Source of the DNA: DASWOJ01 sp964242415
GTDB lineage: Bacteria > Pseudomonadota > Alphaproteobacteria > Acetobacterales > Acetobacteraceae
DNA: 64,000 nucleotides
Direction: 5' to 3'
NCBI GenBank assembly: GCA_964242415.1
Contig: CAXTAT010000007.1
Span: 62,001-126,000 of the forward strand
The notes under the pieces are model-generated. The model was given only the letters and a program-made list of their open reading frames with translations, had not been told where the DNA came from and ran no database searches. The position numbers and the translations under genes are program-made. Below are positions 35,752-44,292 of this stretch, in pieces. Every line of letters begins with the position of its first letter. Position 1 is the first letter of the stretch.

Positions 35752-35846
35752 CCACTGCGAGGAGCGTAGCGACGCGGCAATCCACACGGCAAGAGCGGCC
35801 CTCGCCGGTCCTGGATTGCCGCGCCGCAGGCACGGCTCGCAGTGAC
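35752..35846. repeat. REP-like large inverted repeat
   Basis: The left arm (35752-35785) begins CCACTGCGAGGAGCGTAGCG and the right arm (35811-35846) ends in its near reverse complement, GGCTCGCAGTGAC. The arms are imperfect in the middle, with a ~25 bp spacer. This resembles the TGCGAGC...GCAATCC/GGATTGC...GCTCGCA dispersed palindromes seen in many alphaproteobacteria. It is distinct from pairs A-E. Confidence 0.75.
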
Positions 35847-35908
35847 GAGGCGTCAGCGTGAAAAACGAGCGGAGCGCCATCGGTGTGATGTCGCCCTCAA
35901 CAATTGGA

Positions 35909-35928
35909 CGGCTAGGTTGCCCTAGCCG
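35909..35928. terminator. Possible bidirectional terminator hairpin
   Basis: CGGCTAGG-TTGC-CCTAGCCG is an 8 bp perfect stem with a 4-base loop between convergent genes. Neither side has a T-tract, so termination efficiency is uncertain. Confidence 0.4.
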
Positions 35929-36070
35929 CCCATCTCCTGGCTTACGGCGGTGCTGAATGCGCCTGACCCCGAGGCGACGCTCAACCAGTGTTGCCCAGCC
36001 AGACGCCTGGCGGGCAGGCCCAGGTTGGGCGACCGTGGCGTCATGTGCACGCGAAGCTGCGAAGGTCAGC

Positions 36071-37573
36071 CTAGTCCTTACGGCGAGCCTTGAAGAAGCC
36101 CGGGAATATCGCCTGCACCTCGTCGGAGGTGGGCACCCGGCTGTTCGTCTCAATGAACGAGTACAGGAAGCGGATGTAGGTCGTGCCCAGGGTCTTGGTC
36201 ATGGCGCCCGCGACAGTGGCGTTCAGCGCGGCGCCGAGGATGGAGCCGGGGCCGGGAATGAACTTCAGCGCGGTCCCTACGGCCCACTGGCCCACCTGGG
36301 ATATCGCCAGGCACCCTAGGACCGTCGAGATGAGCTGCATCACCTGCGGCTTCTCGAACGCCAGGCCGAATGCGTTGGAGATGCCCACCAGCATGCTCGC
36401 CTGGATCGGCGCGAGCGTCACCAAGTCGCTGAACGGCACCGGGATCACGGCGGCGGCGGCGGCGGCGCTGGCCGCCGCGGTCACATAGTCCTCCGCGGCC
36501 GACTTGTTCATGTCGCGGTTGATCTTCTGCGACGCGGCAAAGGCGGAGCGGTGGGCTTGCGGTAACGCTTTATACGTCGCGGCCACCAGGTCCTCCAGGC
36601 CCGCCGACGCCCGCTTGGGCTTTGATAGCGCGCGGACCGGCACGATGCTGGCAACCTCCGCCCGGCGCTCGGTCATGATCTGGCCGACGATCGCCGCGAA
36701 CTCCTCGTCGTCATCGTCCTTGGTCAGCACGACGATGGCGGGGATGTCGTACTTGTTCAGGATGCGGACGATGTCCACCTCGGCGTCTTGCACCCGGCTG
36801 CTGGGCGACGAGATGCAGACCCAGCCCATGTGCAACTGGTCGCGCTCGTCCTTCTGGCGGCGCAGGTGCTCGATCTCCGAGCGCATCATCTGTAGCGTTT
36901 CCTCGTAGTCCTTCGCCTCCAGGCCGCGGGTGTCCAGGATGCGCAGCGGCACGCTCTCGGAGCTGAACCACTCGGCGCTTTGTGTGACGGGCCGGCCGGC
37001 GGCAGTCTTGGCGAACTGCTCGCCGAACACGGCATTGATCAGGGTGCTTTTGCCCACGCCCGTCTGCCCGGCGACCAGGATGTTCACCGAGCCCATGCTG
37101 CGGATGCGCCGCGCCGTCTCCTGCAGCAGCGTGTCGATTTCGTCTGGGTTGATCGCAAACGGACTGGGCTGCTCCAGGCCCGGGTCGTACGGCGGTGGCG
37201 CGGAACGTGGCGGAGCGGCGGGACGGAAATCCACCGGCGCCTGGGAGAGTCCGGCGGCTGCGGCCGGCGGCGCCTCAGGGGATGGCCAGTCGGCCGGCAA
37301 CTCGGCGACGACAGGGGCAGCAGCATGGTCGAACGGAGCCATGGTGGCCTCAACTGGAGCGGCTGGCTCCGGGACTACCGCCGCGCTGGCTGCCTCCCCG
37401 CCATGGGATACCAAGACCTCCACCAAGGTGGGATTATTTTGGCTGTCAAGGTCGGCGGCCTGCTTGCGCCGAATTACCACGTCATTGAGACGAGCCGACA
37501 GGGCTGCGGTCAGCTCCTCGTCTTCTTTCTCAGCGGCGTCGTTGGCTTTCTTGCTTTTACTAAAGAGTGCCAT
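36071..37573 (-). CDS. Era-like GTPase with DUF697 membrane domain
   Basis: This 500-residue protein has a ~140-residue acidic then Pro-rich N-terminus, a G domain and a C-terminal DUF697 region. The G motifs are GQTGVGKST (169-177, G1), LDTRGLE (G3) and VLTKDDDDEE (G4, with TKDD in place of NKxD). The C-terminal half contains Ala-rich hydrophobic helices (AAASAAAAAAVIPVPFSDLV and GTALKFIPGPGSILGAALNA) that probably insert in the membrane. Such GTPases (YcjF/DUF697 group) are of unclear function. It is a single gene on the minus strand. Confidence 0.88.
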   Translation of the reverse strand: MALFSKSKKANDAAEKEDEELTAALSARLNDVVIRRKQAADLDSQNNPTLVEVLVSHGGEAASAAVVPEPAAPVEATMAPFDHAAAPVVAELPADWPSPEAPPAAAAGLSQAPVDFRPAAPPRSAPPPYDPGLEQPSPFAINPDEIDTLLQETARRIRSMGSVNILVAGQTGVGKSTLINAVFGEQFAKTAAGRPVTQSAEWFSSESVPLRILDTRGLEAKDYEETLQMMRSEIEHLRRQKDERDQLHMGWVCISSPSSRVQDAEVDIVRILNKYDIPAIVVLTKDDDDEEFAAIVGQIMTERRAEVASIVPVRALSKPKRASAGLEDLVAATYKALPQAHRSAFAASQKINRDMNKSAAEDYVTAAASAAAAAAVIPVPFSDLVTLAPIQASMLVGISNAFGLAFEKPQVMQLISTVLGCLAISQVGQWAVGTALKFIPGPGSILGAALNATVAGAMTKTLGTTYIRFLYSFIETNSRVPTSDEVQAIFPGFFKARRKD

Positions 37574-37713
37574 AGGTCCAATTGTTCCGGAGCGCCGTCG
37601 CGATTTCTACAACCTTAAGTAGGCGCTCTCGGCCTCCAACGCAACGGAATCGGCCACCGCCCCGGCTCAAGCCCGGGGGCCCGTCCGTCGCGCGCCACCG
37701 GCTGATCAGGGGG

Positions 37714-38433
37714 TCAGCGGCCGTTCCGCCGCCGCCAGTCGGCAAAGGCATCCAGGTTCGCCGGATCGGTTGGCGGATACAACCCCAGCGTCGCCTGGCC
37801 CCCGCGCACCTGCTCGGTCACGAAGTCCTCGAACGCGGTCATCTCGGTCGCCTCGTCCGCTAGGTCGTCCGCCAAGTGGGCCGGCAGGATGATCACGCCG
37901 TCCATGTCGCCCACCACGACATCGCCGGGAAACACCGGCGCGTCGCCGCAGCCGATGGGCACCTGGACGTCGATCGCCTGATGCAACGTGAGGTTGGTCG
38001 GCGCGCTGGGCCGGTTGTGGTAGGCCGGCATGCCCATCGCCGCAATCTCGGCGCTGTCGCGGAACCCGCCATCGGTGACGACGCCGGCGACGCCGCGCAC
38101 CTGCAGGCGCGTGACCAGGATGCCCCCGGCCGACGCCGCGCGTGCATCCTTACGGCTGTCGATCATCAGCACGCAGCCGGGCGGGCAATCCTCCACGGCC
38201 CGGCGCTGCGGGTGGGCGTGGTCGCGGAACACCTCCAAGCCGTTCAGGTCCTCGCGCGCCGGGATATAGCGCAGCGTGTAGGCCGCGCCGACCATGCTGC
38301 CGCCCCGCGGCGGCGACAGCGGGCGCACGTCCTGCACCATCTGCTGGCGCAGGCCGCGCTTGAACAACGCGGTCGCCAGCGTGGCCGTGCTGACCTGACG
38401 GAGCTTGTCGCGGGTGTTGTGAGTAAGCGGCAT
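37714..38433 (-). CDS. RraA-like protein (HMG/CHA aldolase-type fold)
   Basis: This 239-residue protein has the RraA fold: TATLATALFKRGLRQQM, GAAYTLRYIP, VLMIDSRKDARAASAGGILVTRLQVRGVAGVVTDGGFRDS, and GDVVVGDMDGVIILP. The G-G-x-x-x-x-x-x-R...D-G-x-x-R-D loop is the divalent-metal and carboxylate site used by 4-carboxy-4-hydroxy-2-oxoadipate-type aldolases. The gene sits 22 bp downstream of an IlvD/Edd dehydratase, and the pair is seen in sugar-acid catabolism. An aldolase or dehydratase-helper role is more likely than RNase E inhibition (inference). Confidence 0.85.
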   Translation of the reverse strand: MPLTHNTRDKLRQVSTATLATALFKRGLRQQMVQDVRPLSPPRGGSMVGAAYTLRYIPAREDLNGLEVFRDHAHPQRRAVEDCPPGCVLMIDSRKDARAASAGGILVTRLQVRGVAGVVTDGGFRDSAEIAAMGMPAYHNRPSAPTNLTLHQAIDVQVPIGCGDAPVFPGDVVVGDMDGVIILPAHLADDLADEATEMTAFEDFVTEQVRGGQATLGLYPPTDPANLDAFADWRRRNGR

Positions 38434-38455
38434 CGGCGTGGTCCCTTGCAGCCGG

Positions 38456-40261
38456 CTAGTAGATGGCCGGCTCAGGCACGGGCGCCCCGAACTCGGTGCG
38501 CAGGAAGTCGAAGTCGCAGCCCTCGTTGGCCTGCTGCACGTGCCGGCTGAACGCCCAGCCATAGCCGCGTTCGTAGCGGGGCGGCGGCGGCGTCCAGGCG
38601 GCACGGCGGGCCGCGAGGTCCTCGTCCGAAACCTCCATGCGGATGCTGCGGGCCGGCACGTCCACCGTGATGATGTCGCCCGTCCGCAGCAGGGCCAAGG
38701 GGCCGCCGATCCAGCTCTCCGGCGCGACATGCAGCACGCATGCGCCATAGCTGGTCCCCGACATGCGCGCATCCGACAGGCGCAGCATGTCGCGGTGGCC
38801 CTCGCGCAGCAGCCGCTTGGGCATCGGCAGCATCCCCCACTCCGGCATGCCCGGGCCACCTTGCGGACCCGCGTTGCGCAGCACCAGCACGTGGTCGGGC
38901 GTGACCTCCAGCGCCTCATTGTCGATGGCGGCCTTCAGGCTTGGGTAGTCGTCGAACACCAGCGCCGGGCCGCTATGGCGCAGGAAGCGCTGGTCCATGG
39001 CGGCGGGCTTGATCACGCATCCGCCCGGCGCGAGATTGCCGTGCAGCACCGCCAGCGATCCCTCGCCGTAGACCGGGTTGCCCGTGGAGCGGATCACGTC
39101 GGGGTTGAACACCTGCGCGCCCTCGATGTTTTCGCCCAGCGTGCGCCCGGTCACGGTCAGGCAGCCGAGGTCCAGGTGCTCCCTGATCTCCCCCATCAAG
39201 GCCCGGATGCCGCCGGCGTAGAAGAAGTCCTCCATCAGGTACTGGTTGCCGCTCGGCCGGACGTTGCCGATCACCGGCACGCGGCGGCTGTAATGCTCGA
39301 AGTCCGCCAGCCCCACGTCGTGCCCGGCGCGGCGGGCCATGGCGATCAGGTGGATGATGGCGTTGGTCGAGCAGCCCATGGCCATGGCGACTGCAATGGC
39401 ATTGCCGAACGCCGCGCGGGTCTGGATGCGCCGGGGCGTCAGGTCCTCCCACACCATGTCCACGATGCGCCGCCCGGTCTCGCTGGCCAGGCGGATGTGC
39501 CCGGCGTCGGCGGCGGGGATGCTGCTGCCGCCGGGCAGCACCATGCCGACGGCCTCGGCGATGGCGGTCATGGTGCTGGCGGTGCCCATGGTCATGCAGG
39601 TGCCGTAGCTGCGGGCGATGCCGCCCTCCACCCCCAGCCAGTCCTGGTCGGTTATTCTCCCGGCCCGCAGCTCGTCCCAGTATTTCCAACTGTCGGACCC
39701 GGACCCCAGCACCTTGCCTTGCCAGTTGCCGCGCAGCATGGGTCCGGCGGGCAGGAAGATCGCCGGCAGGTCCATGCTGGTCGCGCCCAGCAGCAGCCCC
39801 GGCGTTGTCTTGTCGCAGCCGCCCATCAGCACCGCACCGTCGATGGGGTGGGCGCGCAGCAGCTCCTCCGCCTCCATCGCCAGCAGGTTGCGGTACAGCA
39901 TGCTCGTGGGCTTGAGGTAGCTCTCAGACAGCGACTGCGCCGGCAGCTCCACCGGGAAGCCGCCGGCCATCAGGATGCCGCGCTTTACGTCGTCCACGCG
40001 CTGCTTGAAGTGCATGTGGCAGGGCTGCAGGTCGGACCAGGTGTTGAGGATCGCGATGACTGGGCGGCTGGTCCACTCCTCGGGTGCGTAGCCCATCTGC
40101 ATCGCGCGCGAGCGGTGGCCGAAGCTGCGCAGGTCGGCCGGGCCGAACCAGCGGGCGGAGCGCAGGTCGCCGGGCTGCTTGCGGCGGGTGAGCGGCCCGG
40201 ACGGGATCGGGCCGGGTTCCAACTGCGGCGTCGCGTCGGGCAGGTCCATGGCGTCATTCAT
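38456..40261 (-). CDS. IlvD/Edd family dehydratase (L-arabinonate dehydratase-like)
   Basis: This Fe-S dehydratase of about 601 residues converts a sugar acid to its 2-keto-3-deoxy form. Counting from ATG 40261, the cluster ligands are C81 (SDLQPCHMHF), C149 (MGGCDKTTPG) and C222 (YGTCMTMGTAST). PVIGNVRPSGNQYLMEDFFYAGG and LRLSDARMSGTSYGACVLHVAPE are strongly like the pentonate dehydratase branch rather than dihydroxyacid dehydratase IlvD. Starts at 40267, 40261 and 40249 are all possible. It is cotranscribed with the RraA-like gene. Confidence 0.9.
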   Translation of the reverse strand: MNDAMDLPDATPQLEPGPIPSGPLTRRKQPGDLRSARWFGPADLRSFGHRSRAMQMGYAPEEWTSRPVIAILNTWSDLQPCHMHFKQRVDDVKRGILMAGGFPVELPAQSLSESYLKPTSMLYRNLLAMEAEELLRAHPIDGAVLMGGCDKTTPGLLLGATSMDLPAIFLPAGPMLRGNWQGKVLGSGSDSWKYWDELRAGRITDQDWLGVEGGIARSYGTCMTMGTASTMTAIAEAVGMVLPGGSSIPAADAGHIRLASETGRRIVDMVWEDLTPRRIQTRAAFGNAIAVAMAMGCSTNAIIHLIAMARRAGHDVGLADFEHYSRRVPVIGNVRPSGNQYLMEDFFYAGGIRALMGEIREHLDLGCLTVTGRTLGENIEGAQVFNPDVIRSTGNPVYGEGSLAVLHGNLAPGGCVIKPAAMDQRFLRHSGPALVFDDYPSLKAAIDNEALEVTPDHVLVLRNAGPQGGPGMPEWGMLPMPKRLLREGHRDMLRLSDARMSGTSYGACVLHVAPESWIGGPLALLRTGDIITVDVPARSIRMEVSDEDLAARRAAWTPPPPRYERGYGWAFSRHVQQANEGCDFDFLRTEFGAPVPEPAIY

Positions 40262-40342
40262 CCCCATGCGGGCCGCGGCGGGCCAGAGGACCCGCGGCGG
40301 TCCCGGTCGTTGCTCCAGGGTTAGACCCAATCGGGCAGGTTG

Positions 40343-40792
40343 TCAGGTGGTCCCGCGCATGTCCGCACCCGGCGGATCGCCCAGCAGGTGCAGCACGACC
40401 TCCCGCCGGTGCGGCGCACGCCGGTGCTCGAACAGGTAAACGCCCTGCCAGGTGCCGAGGACCGGGCGGCCATCGGCAACCGGGATGGTAAGCTGCGTGC
40501 CGGTCAGCATCGCCCGCAGGTGCGCCGGCATGTCGTCCGGTCCCTCCTCGTCGTGGGCGTAACGCCCGTCATCTTCCGGCGCCAGCGCCTCGAAGAACGT
40601 GGCGATGTCCGCCCGCACGGCCGGCGAGGCGTTTTCCTGCACCGTCAGGGAGGCCGAGGTATGGCGGCACCACACCGTCAGCAGGCCGGTGCCGATGCCC
40701 TGGTCCGCCACCCAGGCCAGCATCGGCCGGGTGATCTCGGTCAGGTCCTTGCCGCGCGTGTCGATCATCAGCCGATGCAGCGCCTGTTGCAT
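40343..40792 (-). CDS. YjbQ family protein (secondary thiamine-phosphate synthase type)
   Basis: This 149-residue protein shows the UPF0047/YjbQ signature: GLLTVWCRHTSASLTVQEN, PAHLRAMLTGTQLTIPVADGRPVLGTWQGVYLFEHR and REVVLHLLG. Conserved His and Cys residues form the putative active site. Members complement thiE weakly. The gene follows the dehydratase side on the minus strand, and repeat pair E separates it from nirD. Confidence 0.92.
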   Translation of the reverse strand: MQQALHRLMIDTRGKDLTEITRPMLAWVADQGIGTGLLTVWCRHTSASLTVQENASPAVRADIATFFEALAPEDDGRYAHDEEGPDDMPAHLRAMLTGTQLTIPVADGRPVLGTWQGVYLFEHRRAPHRREVVLHLLGDPPGADMRGTT

Positions 40793-40912
40793 TGGAACCC
40801 CGTGGATGCTGGCCCGCTTCTAGGCCATGGCCGCAGCGTGGGTCCAGACACCTGGGCCTGGCAGCGCCACGGATTATGGCGCAATCGCCAACGTCCCAAC
40901 GAACGCGCCAGC

Positions 40913-41073
40913 TTCTCCCTCTCCCCCTTCGGGAGAGGGCTGGGGTGAGGGGGTCTTGTAGCGCGCCCCCTGGCCGGGGGGGAACCCGGACGCAGGGCGA
41001 CAGCGGTTCTCGGCGCAACAGACAGGCAAGCAAGACCCCTCACCCCGGCCCTCTCCCGAAGGGGGAGAGAGGA
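40913..41073. repeat. Pair E of inverted GC-rich palindromic elements
   Basis: Facing copies lie at about 40913-40957 and 41031-41073, with stems CTCTCCC/GGGAGAG and the GGGGTGAGGGGTCTTG tail. They lie between the nirD stop and the yjbQ start. Between the copies is a further GC-rich hairpin (CCCCCTGGCCGGGGG). Confidence 0.78.
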
Positions 41074-41087
41074 ATCAGGCAGGCTTG

Positions 41088-41414
41088 CTATGCCAGGCTG
41101 ACCATGATCACGCCGTCCGGGCCGACACGGGCCGGGAAGGTCTGCACCCGGCAGTCCGTGTTCAGCCCGTTGCCGTTCCGCAAGTCGTAGATGCGGTCAT
41201 GCAACGGGCAGATCACCGCATTGCCGTCGATCAGACCATCCGCCAGCGGGCCACCCAAGTGCGGGCAGTGCTCCTGCGTCGCAAACACCCCGTCCGCATG
41301 GGTGCGGAACACCGCCAGCCGCTGGCCACCCACGGCAAACACCCGGCCCTCCCCGCGCGGCACCGCGTCCAACGGGCCGACGCGATGCTCCAACATCGTC
41401 TCAGTCATCGCCAC
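41088..41414 (-). CDS. nirD: Nitrite reductase small subunit (Rieske-type)
   Basis: NirD supports the NADH-dependent siroheme nitrite reductase NirB. The 108-residue Rieske-like beta domain keeps Cys-Pro-His (EHCPHLGGPL) and Cys-Pro-Leu-His (ICPLHDRIYDL), so it could hold a [2Fe-2S] cluster, unlike enterobacterial NirD, which lacks the ligands. GTG 41414 has a GGAGG site six bases upstream and is preferred; ATG 41408 is the alternative. It overlaps the nirB stop by 14 bp. Confidence 0.9.
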   Translation of the reverse strand: MAMTETMLEHRVGPLDAVPRGEGRVFAVGGQRLAVFRTHADGVFATQEHCPHLGGPLADGLIDGNAVICPLHDRIYDLRNGNGLNTDCRVQTFPARVGPDGVIMVSLA

Positions 41415-43896
41415 CCACCGCCTCCGGCTCTAGGACTTCCGCGAACTGGTTGACGGTGCGCGGCTTTACGGCCTCCTTCCAGGGGTCGTAGGCCGCCGCG
41501 GTGCTGGCCAGCATCGCCTCGTCGAGCGCCGCCGCGATGCCGTCGGAGTCATCGACCACGATGGCCTTGATCCGCTCCAGCCCGATGCGCGGGACGAAGC
41601 TGTAGGTGCGCTCCTTCCACTTCGCATTCTCGCGGTAGTACTGCATGAACCGGCCGGAGATCTGCATCGCCATCTCCTCGCCCTCCACCACGCACAGCAG
41701 GTCACCCTTGCGGATGTGCGCCCCGGCGGCGCCGCCCACGTAAATCTCCCACCGGCCCTCGCCGATGGCGACCAGGCCCACGTCCTTCACCAGCGCCTCC
41801 GAGCAGTTACGCGGGCACCCGGCGGTGGCGAGCTTCATCTTGGCAGGGCTGTCGATGCCGCGGAACCGGCGCTCGATCTTCATCGCCAGGCTCATGCTGT
41901 CGCCCAGGCCGAAGCGGCAGAACTCGGTGCCGATGCAGCTTTTGCAGGTGCGGTAGCTTTTGCCGTAGGCGGTGCCGGACGGCATGTCCAGGTCCTGCCA
42001 GACGCCGGGCAGGTCGGCCTTGGGGATGCCCACCAAGTCGATGCGCTGGCCGCCGGTCAGTTTTACCAACGGCACCTTGTACTTCACCGCGACCTGGGCG
42101 ATCCGCATCAGCTCGGCAGGGGTGCAGACGCCGCCGGGCATCTCGGGTACGACGGAGAAGGTGCCGTCGCGCTGGATGTTGGCGTGCACGCGGTCGTTGA
42201 TGAAGCGGGCGTCGCGCTCGTCCTCGTATTCGCCGGCCCAGATGGTGGCCAGCAGGCTCGCCAGGGGCGGCTTGCTCGCGGCGTCCTCCCCGGTGGTGGA
42301 CAGGGCGGCGAACACGGCGGACACCGAGCGCAGGCCCAGGCGCTTCACCTCCGCCACTAGCTCCACCTTCGCCAGGGGAATGCAAGGGACGTAATAGTGG
42401 ATGCTCGGGTCTTCCTCGACCTGGCCGCCGGCGAACCACTCAACCAGTTCGCCAACCAGCGACTTGCAGGAGCCGCAGCCCATGCCGGCGCGGGTGGCCT
42501 TCATGACCGCACTGGTGCTGCGGGCGCCATCGGCGACGCACGCGCCGATGGCGGCCTTGCTGACGCCGTTGCAGTTGCAGACCTGTGCGTCGGCCGGCAT
42601 CTCGTCCAGCGTGACCGCCTGCGCAGGCGCGCCGAGGTCGAACAGCAGCTCCAGTCGCTCGTCCGGCAGGCGGCTGTCCCGGTCGAACGCCTGCATCAGG
42701 TAGGCGGCCTTGCTGATGTCGCCCATTAGGATGCCGCCCACCAACCGGCCATCGCGCACGATCAGCTTCTTGTAGGTGCCCCGGCGCGGCTCGCTGAACT
42801 GGATCACCTCGTCGCCGTCGTCCTTCGGCTCGGTGATGCCCATGCTGGCCAGTTCGACGCCCATCACCTTCAGCTTGGTCGCCAGCTTGCTGCCGGTGTA
42901 CTCGGCATTCACGTTGGCGCCCGTCACCTGGTCGGCGAACACTTTGGCCTGGTCCCACAGCGGCGCCACCAGCCCATAGACCTTGCCGCGGTGCTGCGCG
43001 CACTCGCCCACCACGTACACCCGGTGGTCGTCCGGGCTGCGCATGGCGTTATCGACCACGATTGCCCGCTCCACCGTCAGCCCGGCGCGTGCGGCGATCT
43101 CGGCGTTCGGGCGGATGCCGGCGGACACCACGACCATGTCGCAGGCCAGCTCCGTGCCGTCCTTAAAGCGCAGTCCCACCACCTTGGCCGTGCGGTTGTC
43201 CTCGCCTTCGGTCAGCACCGTCGTGGTCATCTTTGACAGGTGGACGGTGACGCCCATGCCCTCCATGGCCTTGCGCAGCATCAGGCCGCCCTGGACGTCG
43301 AGCTGCATGTCCATCAAGTGGCTGCCCAGGTGGATCACATGCACCTCGCAGCCATGGTTCAGCAGGCCGCGCGCCGCCTCCAAACCCAGCAACCCGCCGC
43401 CGATCACCGCGGCGACCTTGCTCTGCTTGGCTGCGGCCATAATGCCCGTGCAGTCGTCGATGCCACGGAAGCCGAACACGCCGGGGCGCAGGCTGCCGTC
43501 ATCGCGCCATACGCCCTCCATGGGCGGGATGAAGGCGCGGCTGCCGGTGGCGATCAGCAGGGTGTCGTACTCCTCCTGCACGCCGTTGTTGGCCGTGACG
43601 ATCCGGGCGGCGCGGTCGATGTGCGTCACGCGGGCGCCGCTGTGCAGGCGGATGTCGTTCTCCTTGTACCACTCCAGCGGGTTGATGTAGATCTCGTGGG
43701 TTTCCTGCTGCCCGCTCAGAATGTTGGACAGCATGATGCGGTTGTAGTTGCCATAAGGCTCGTCGCCGAACATGGTGATCTGGAACTGGTCCGCGCCGCC
43801 GCGGGCCAGGACCTCCTCCACCGCGCGGGCGCCCGCCATTCCGTTGCCGACCACCACCAGCCGCTGCTTGGTGGCGCCATAGGTCATGCCGTCCAT
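41401..43896 (-). CDS. nirB: NADH-dependent assimilatory nitrite reductase large subunit
   Basis: NirB reduces nitrite to ammonium in the cytoplasm. The 831-residue protein has an FAD/NAD(P)H module (VVVGNGMAGARAVEE, ATGSRAFIPP, IGGGLLGLEAARGL). A BFD-type [2Fe-2S] domain (VCNCNGVSKAAIGAC...GMGCGSCKSL) follows, then the sulfite/nitrite reductase ferredoxin-like domain. The siroheme/[4Fe-4S] ligands are TCKSCIGTEFCRFGLGDS and TAGCPRNCSEALVKDVG. Length is in the usual range. It lies between a small unknown gene and nirD in an operon led by nasA. Confidence 0.96.
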   Translation of the reverse strand: MDGMTYGATKQRLVVVGNGMAGARAVEEVLARGGADQFQITMFGDEPYGNYNRIMLSNILSGQQETHEIYINPLEWYKENDIRLHSGARVTHIDRAARIVTANNGVQEEYDTLLIATGSRAFIPPMEGVWRDDGSLRPGVFGFRGIDDCTGIMAAAKQSKVAAVIGGGLLGLEAARGLLNHGCEVHVIHLGSHLMDMQLDVQGGLMLRKAMEGMGVTVHLSKMTTTVLTEGEDNRTAKVVGLRFKDGTELACDMVVVSAGIRPNAEIAARAGLTVERAIVVDNAMRSPDDHRVYVVGECAQHRGKVYGLVAPLWDQAKVFADQVTGANVNAEYTGSKLATKLKVMGVELASMGITEPKDDGDEVIQFSEPRRGTYKKLIVRDGRLVGGILMGDISKAAYLMQAFDRDSRLPDERLELLFDLGAPAQAVTLDEMPADAQVCNCNGVSKAAIGACVADGARSTSAVMKATRAGMGCGSCKSLVGELVEWFAGGQVEEDPSIHYYVPCIPLAKVELVAEVKRLGLRSVSAVFAALSTTGEDAASKPPLASLLATIWAGEYEDERDARFINDRVHANIQRDGTFSVVPEMPGGVCTPAELMRIAQVAVKYKVPLVKLTGGQRIDLVGIPKADLPGVWQDLDMPSGTAYGKSYRTCKSCIGTEFCRFGLGDSMSLAMKIERRFRGIDSPAKMKLATAGCPRNCSEALVKDVGLVAIGEGRWEIYVGGAAGAHIRKGDLLCVVEGEEMAMQISGRFMQYYRENAKWKERTYSFVPRIGLERIKAIVVDDSDGIAAALDEAMLASTAAAYDPWKEAVKPRTVNQFAEVLEPEAVGGDD

Positions 43897-43927
43897 CGCA
43901 TACTCTCCCTAGATTTCCACAAAGCCG

Positions 43928-44272
43928 CTAGATTTCCACAAAACCCATATCGAGCGTCAGCGTGCCCGCAGTGCCGGCCGGGGCCAGCACATGGAACTCA
44001 AGCTTGGTGTCCGGCGGCAGGTCCTCGACCACGACCAGCGGGATGTGCACTCCGTCCTTGGCGCCGATGGGGAAGCTGCGCATTGGCGCGCCGTCACGCA
44101 TCAGCACGACGGTGACCATCTCCGGCGTGCTGTTGCCGGCGCGGAAATAGACGGTCTGCGCCCGCCGGTCGGCAGGCACGGTGTAGGTCACGCCCAGCGG
44201 TGCCGGCACGTCATAGCCGGTGCCGGTGAAGGCATGGGTGCCGACCAGGATGTGCGGGGTACTCTCTCTCAT
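43928..44272 (-). CDS. Small conserved-looking protein between nasA and nirB, unknown function
   Basis: This 114-residue all-beta protein has no signal peptide, Cys residue or known motif. Notable sequence is YTVPADRRAQTVYFRAGNSTPEMVTVVLMRDGAPMRSFPIGAKDGVHIPLVV. The placement inside the nitrate/nitrite operon suggests a helper of NasA or NirB, such as a stability or chaperone role (inference). ATG 44272 follows an AAGGAAG site. ATG 44296, overlapping the nasA TGA by 4 bp, would add 8 residues and give translational coupling. Confidence 0.7.
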   Translation of the reverse strand: MRESTPHILVGTHAFTGTGYDVPAPLGVTYTVPADRRAQTVYFRAGNSTPEMVTVVLMRDGAPMRSFPIGAKDGVHIPLVVVEDLPPDTKLEFHVLAPAGTAGTLTLDMGFVEI

Positions 44273-44292
44273 GCTTGGCTTCCTTGTTTGAC

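Larger units (their letters stand above)
35620..36070. other. Convergent intergenic region with repeats
   Basis: This 451 bp stretch lies between two convergent genes. It holds the large inverted repeat (35752-35846), a hairpin at 35909-35928, and no supported gene. Sequence around 35960-36050 has several CCAG/CTGG-rich near-palindromes. Confidence 0.5.

Noticed and set aside
37660..37678. CCCCGG/CCGGGG hairpin downstream of the RraA-like gene
   Set aside because: Short stem with no T-tract on either strand; expected by chance in such GC-rich DNA.
38438..40324. 628-codon frame antisense to the dehydratase
   Set aside because: No domain, His/Gln/Val-rich shadow composition; the dehydratase on the other strand is certain.
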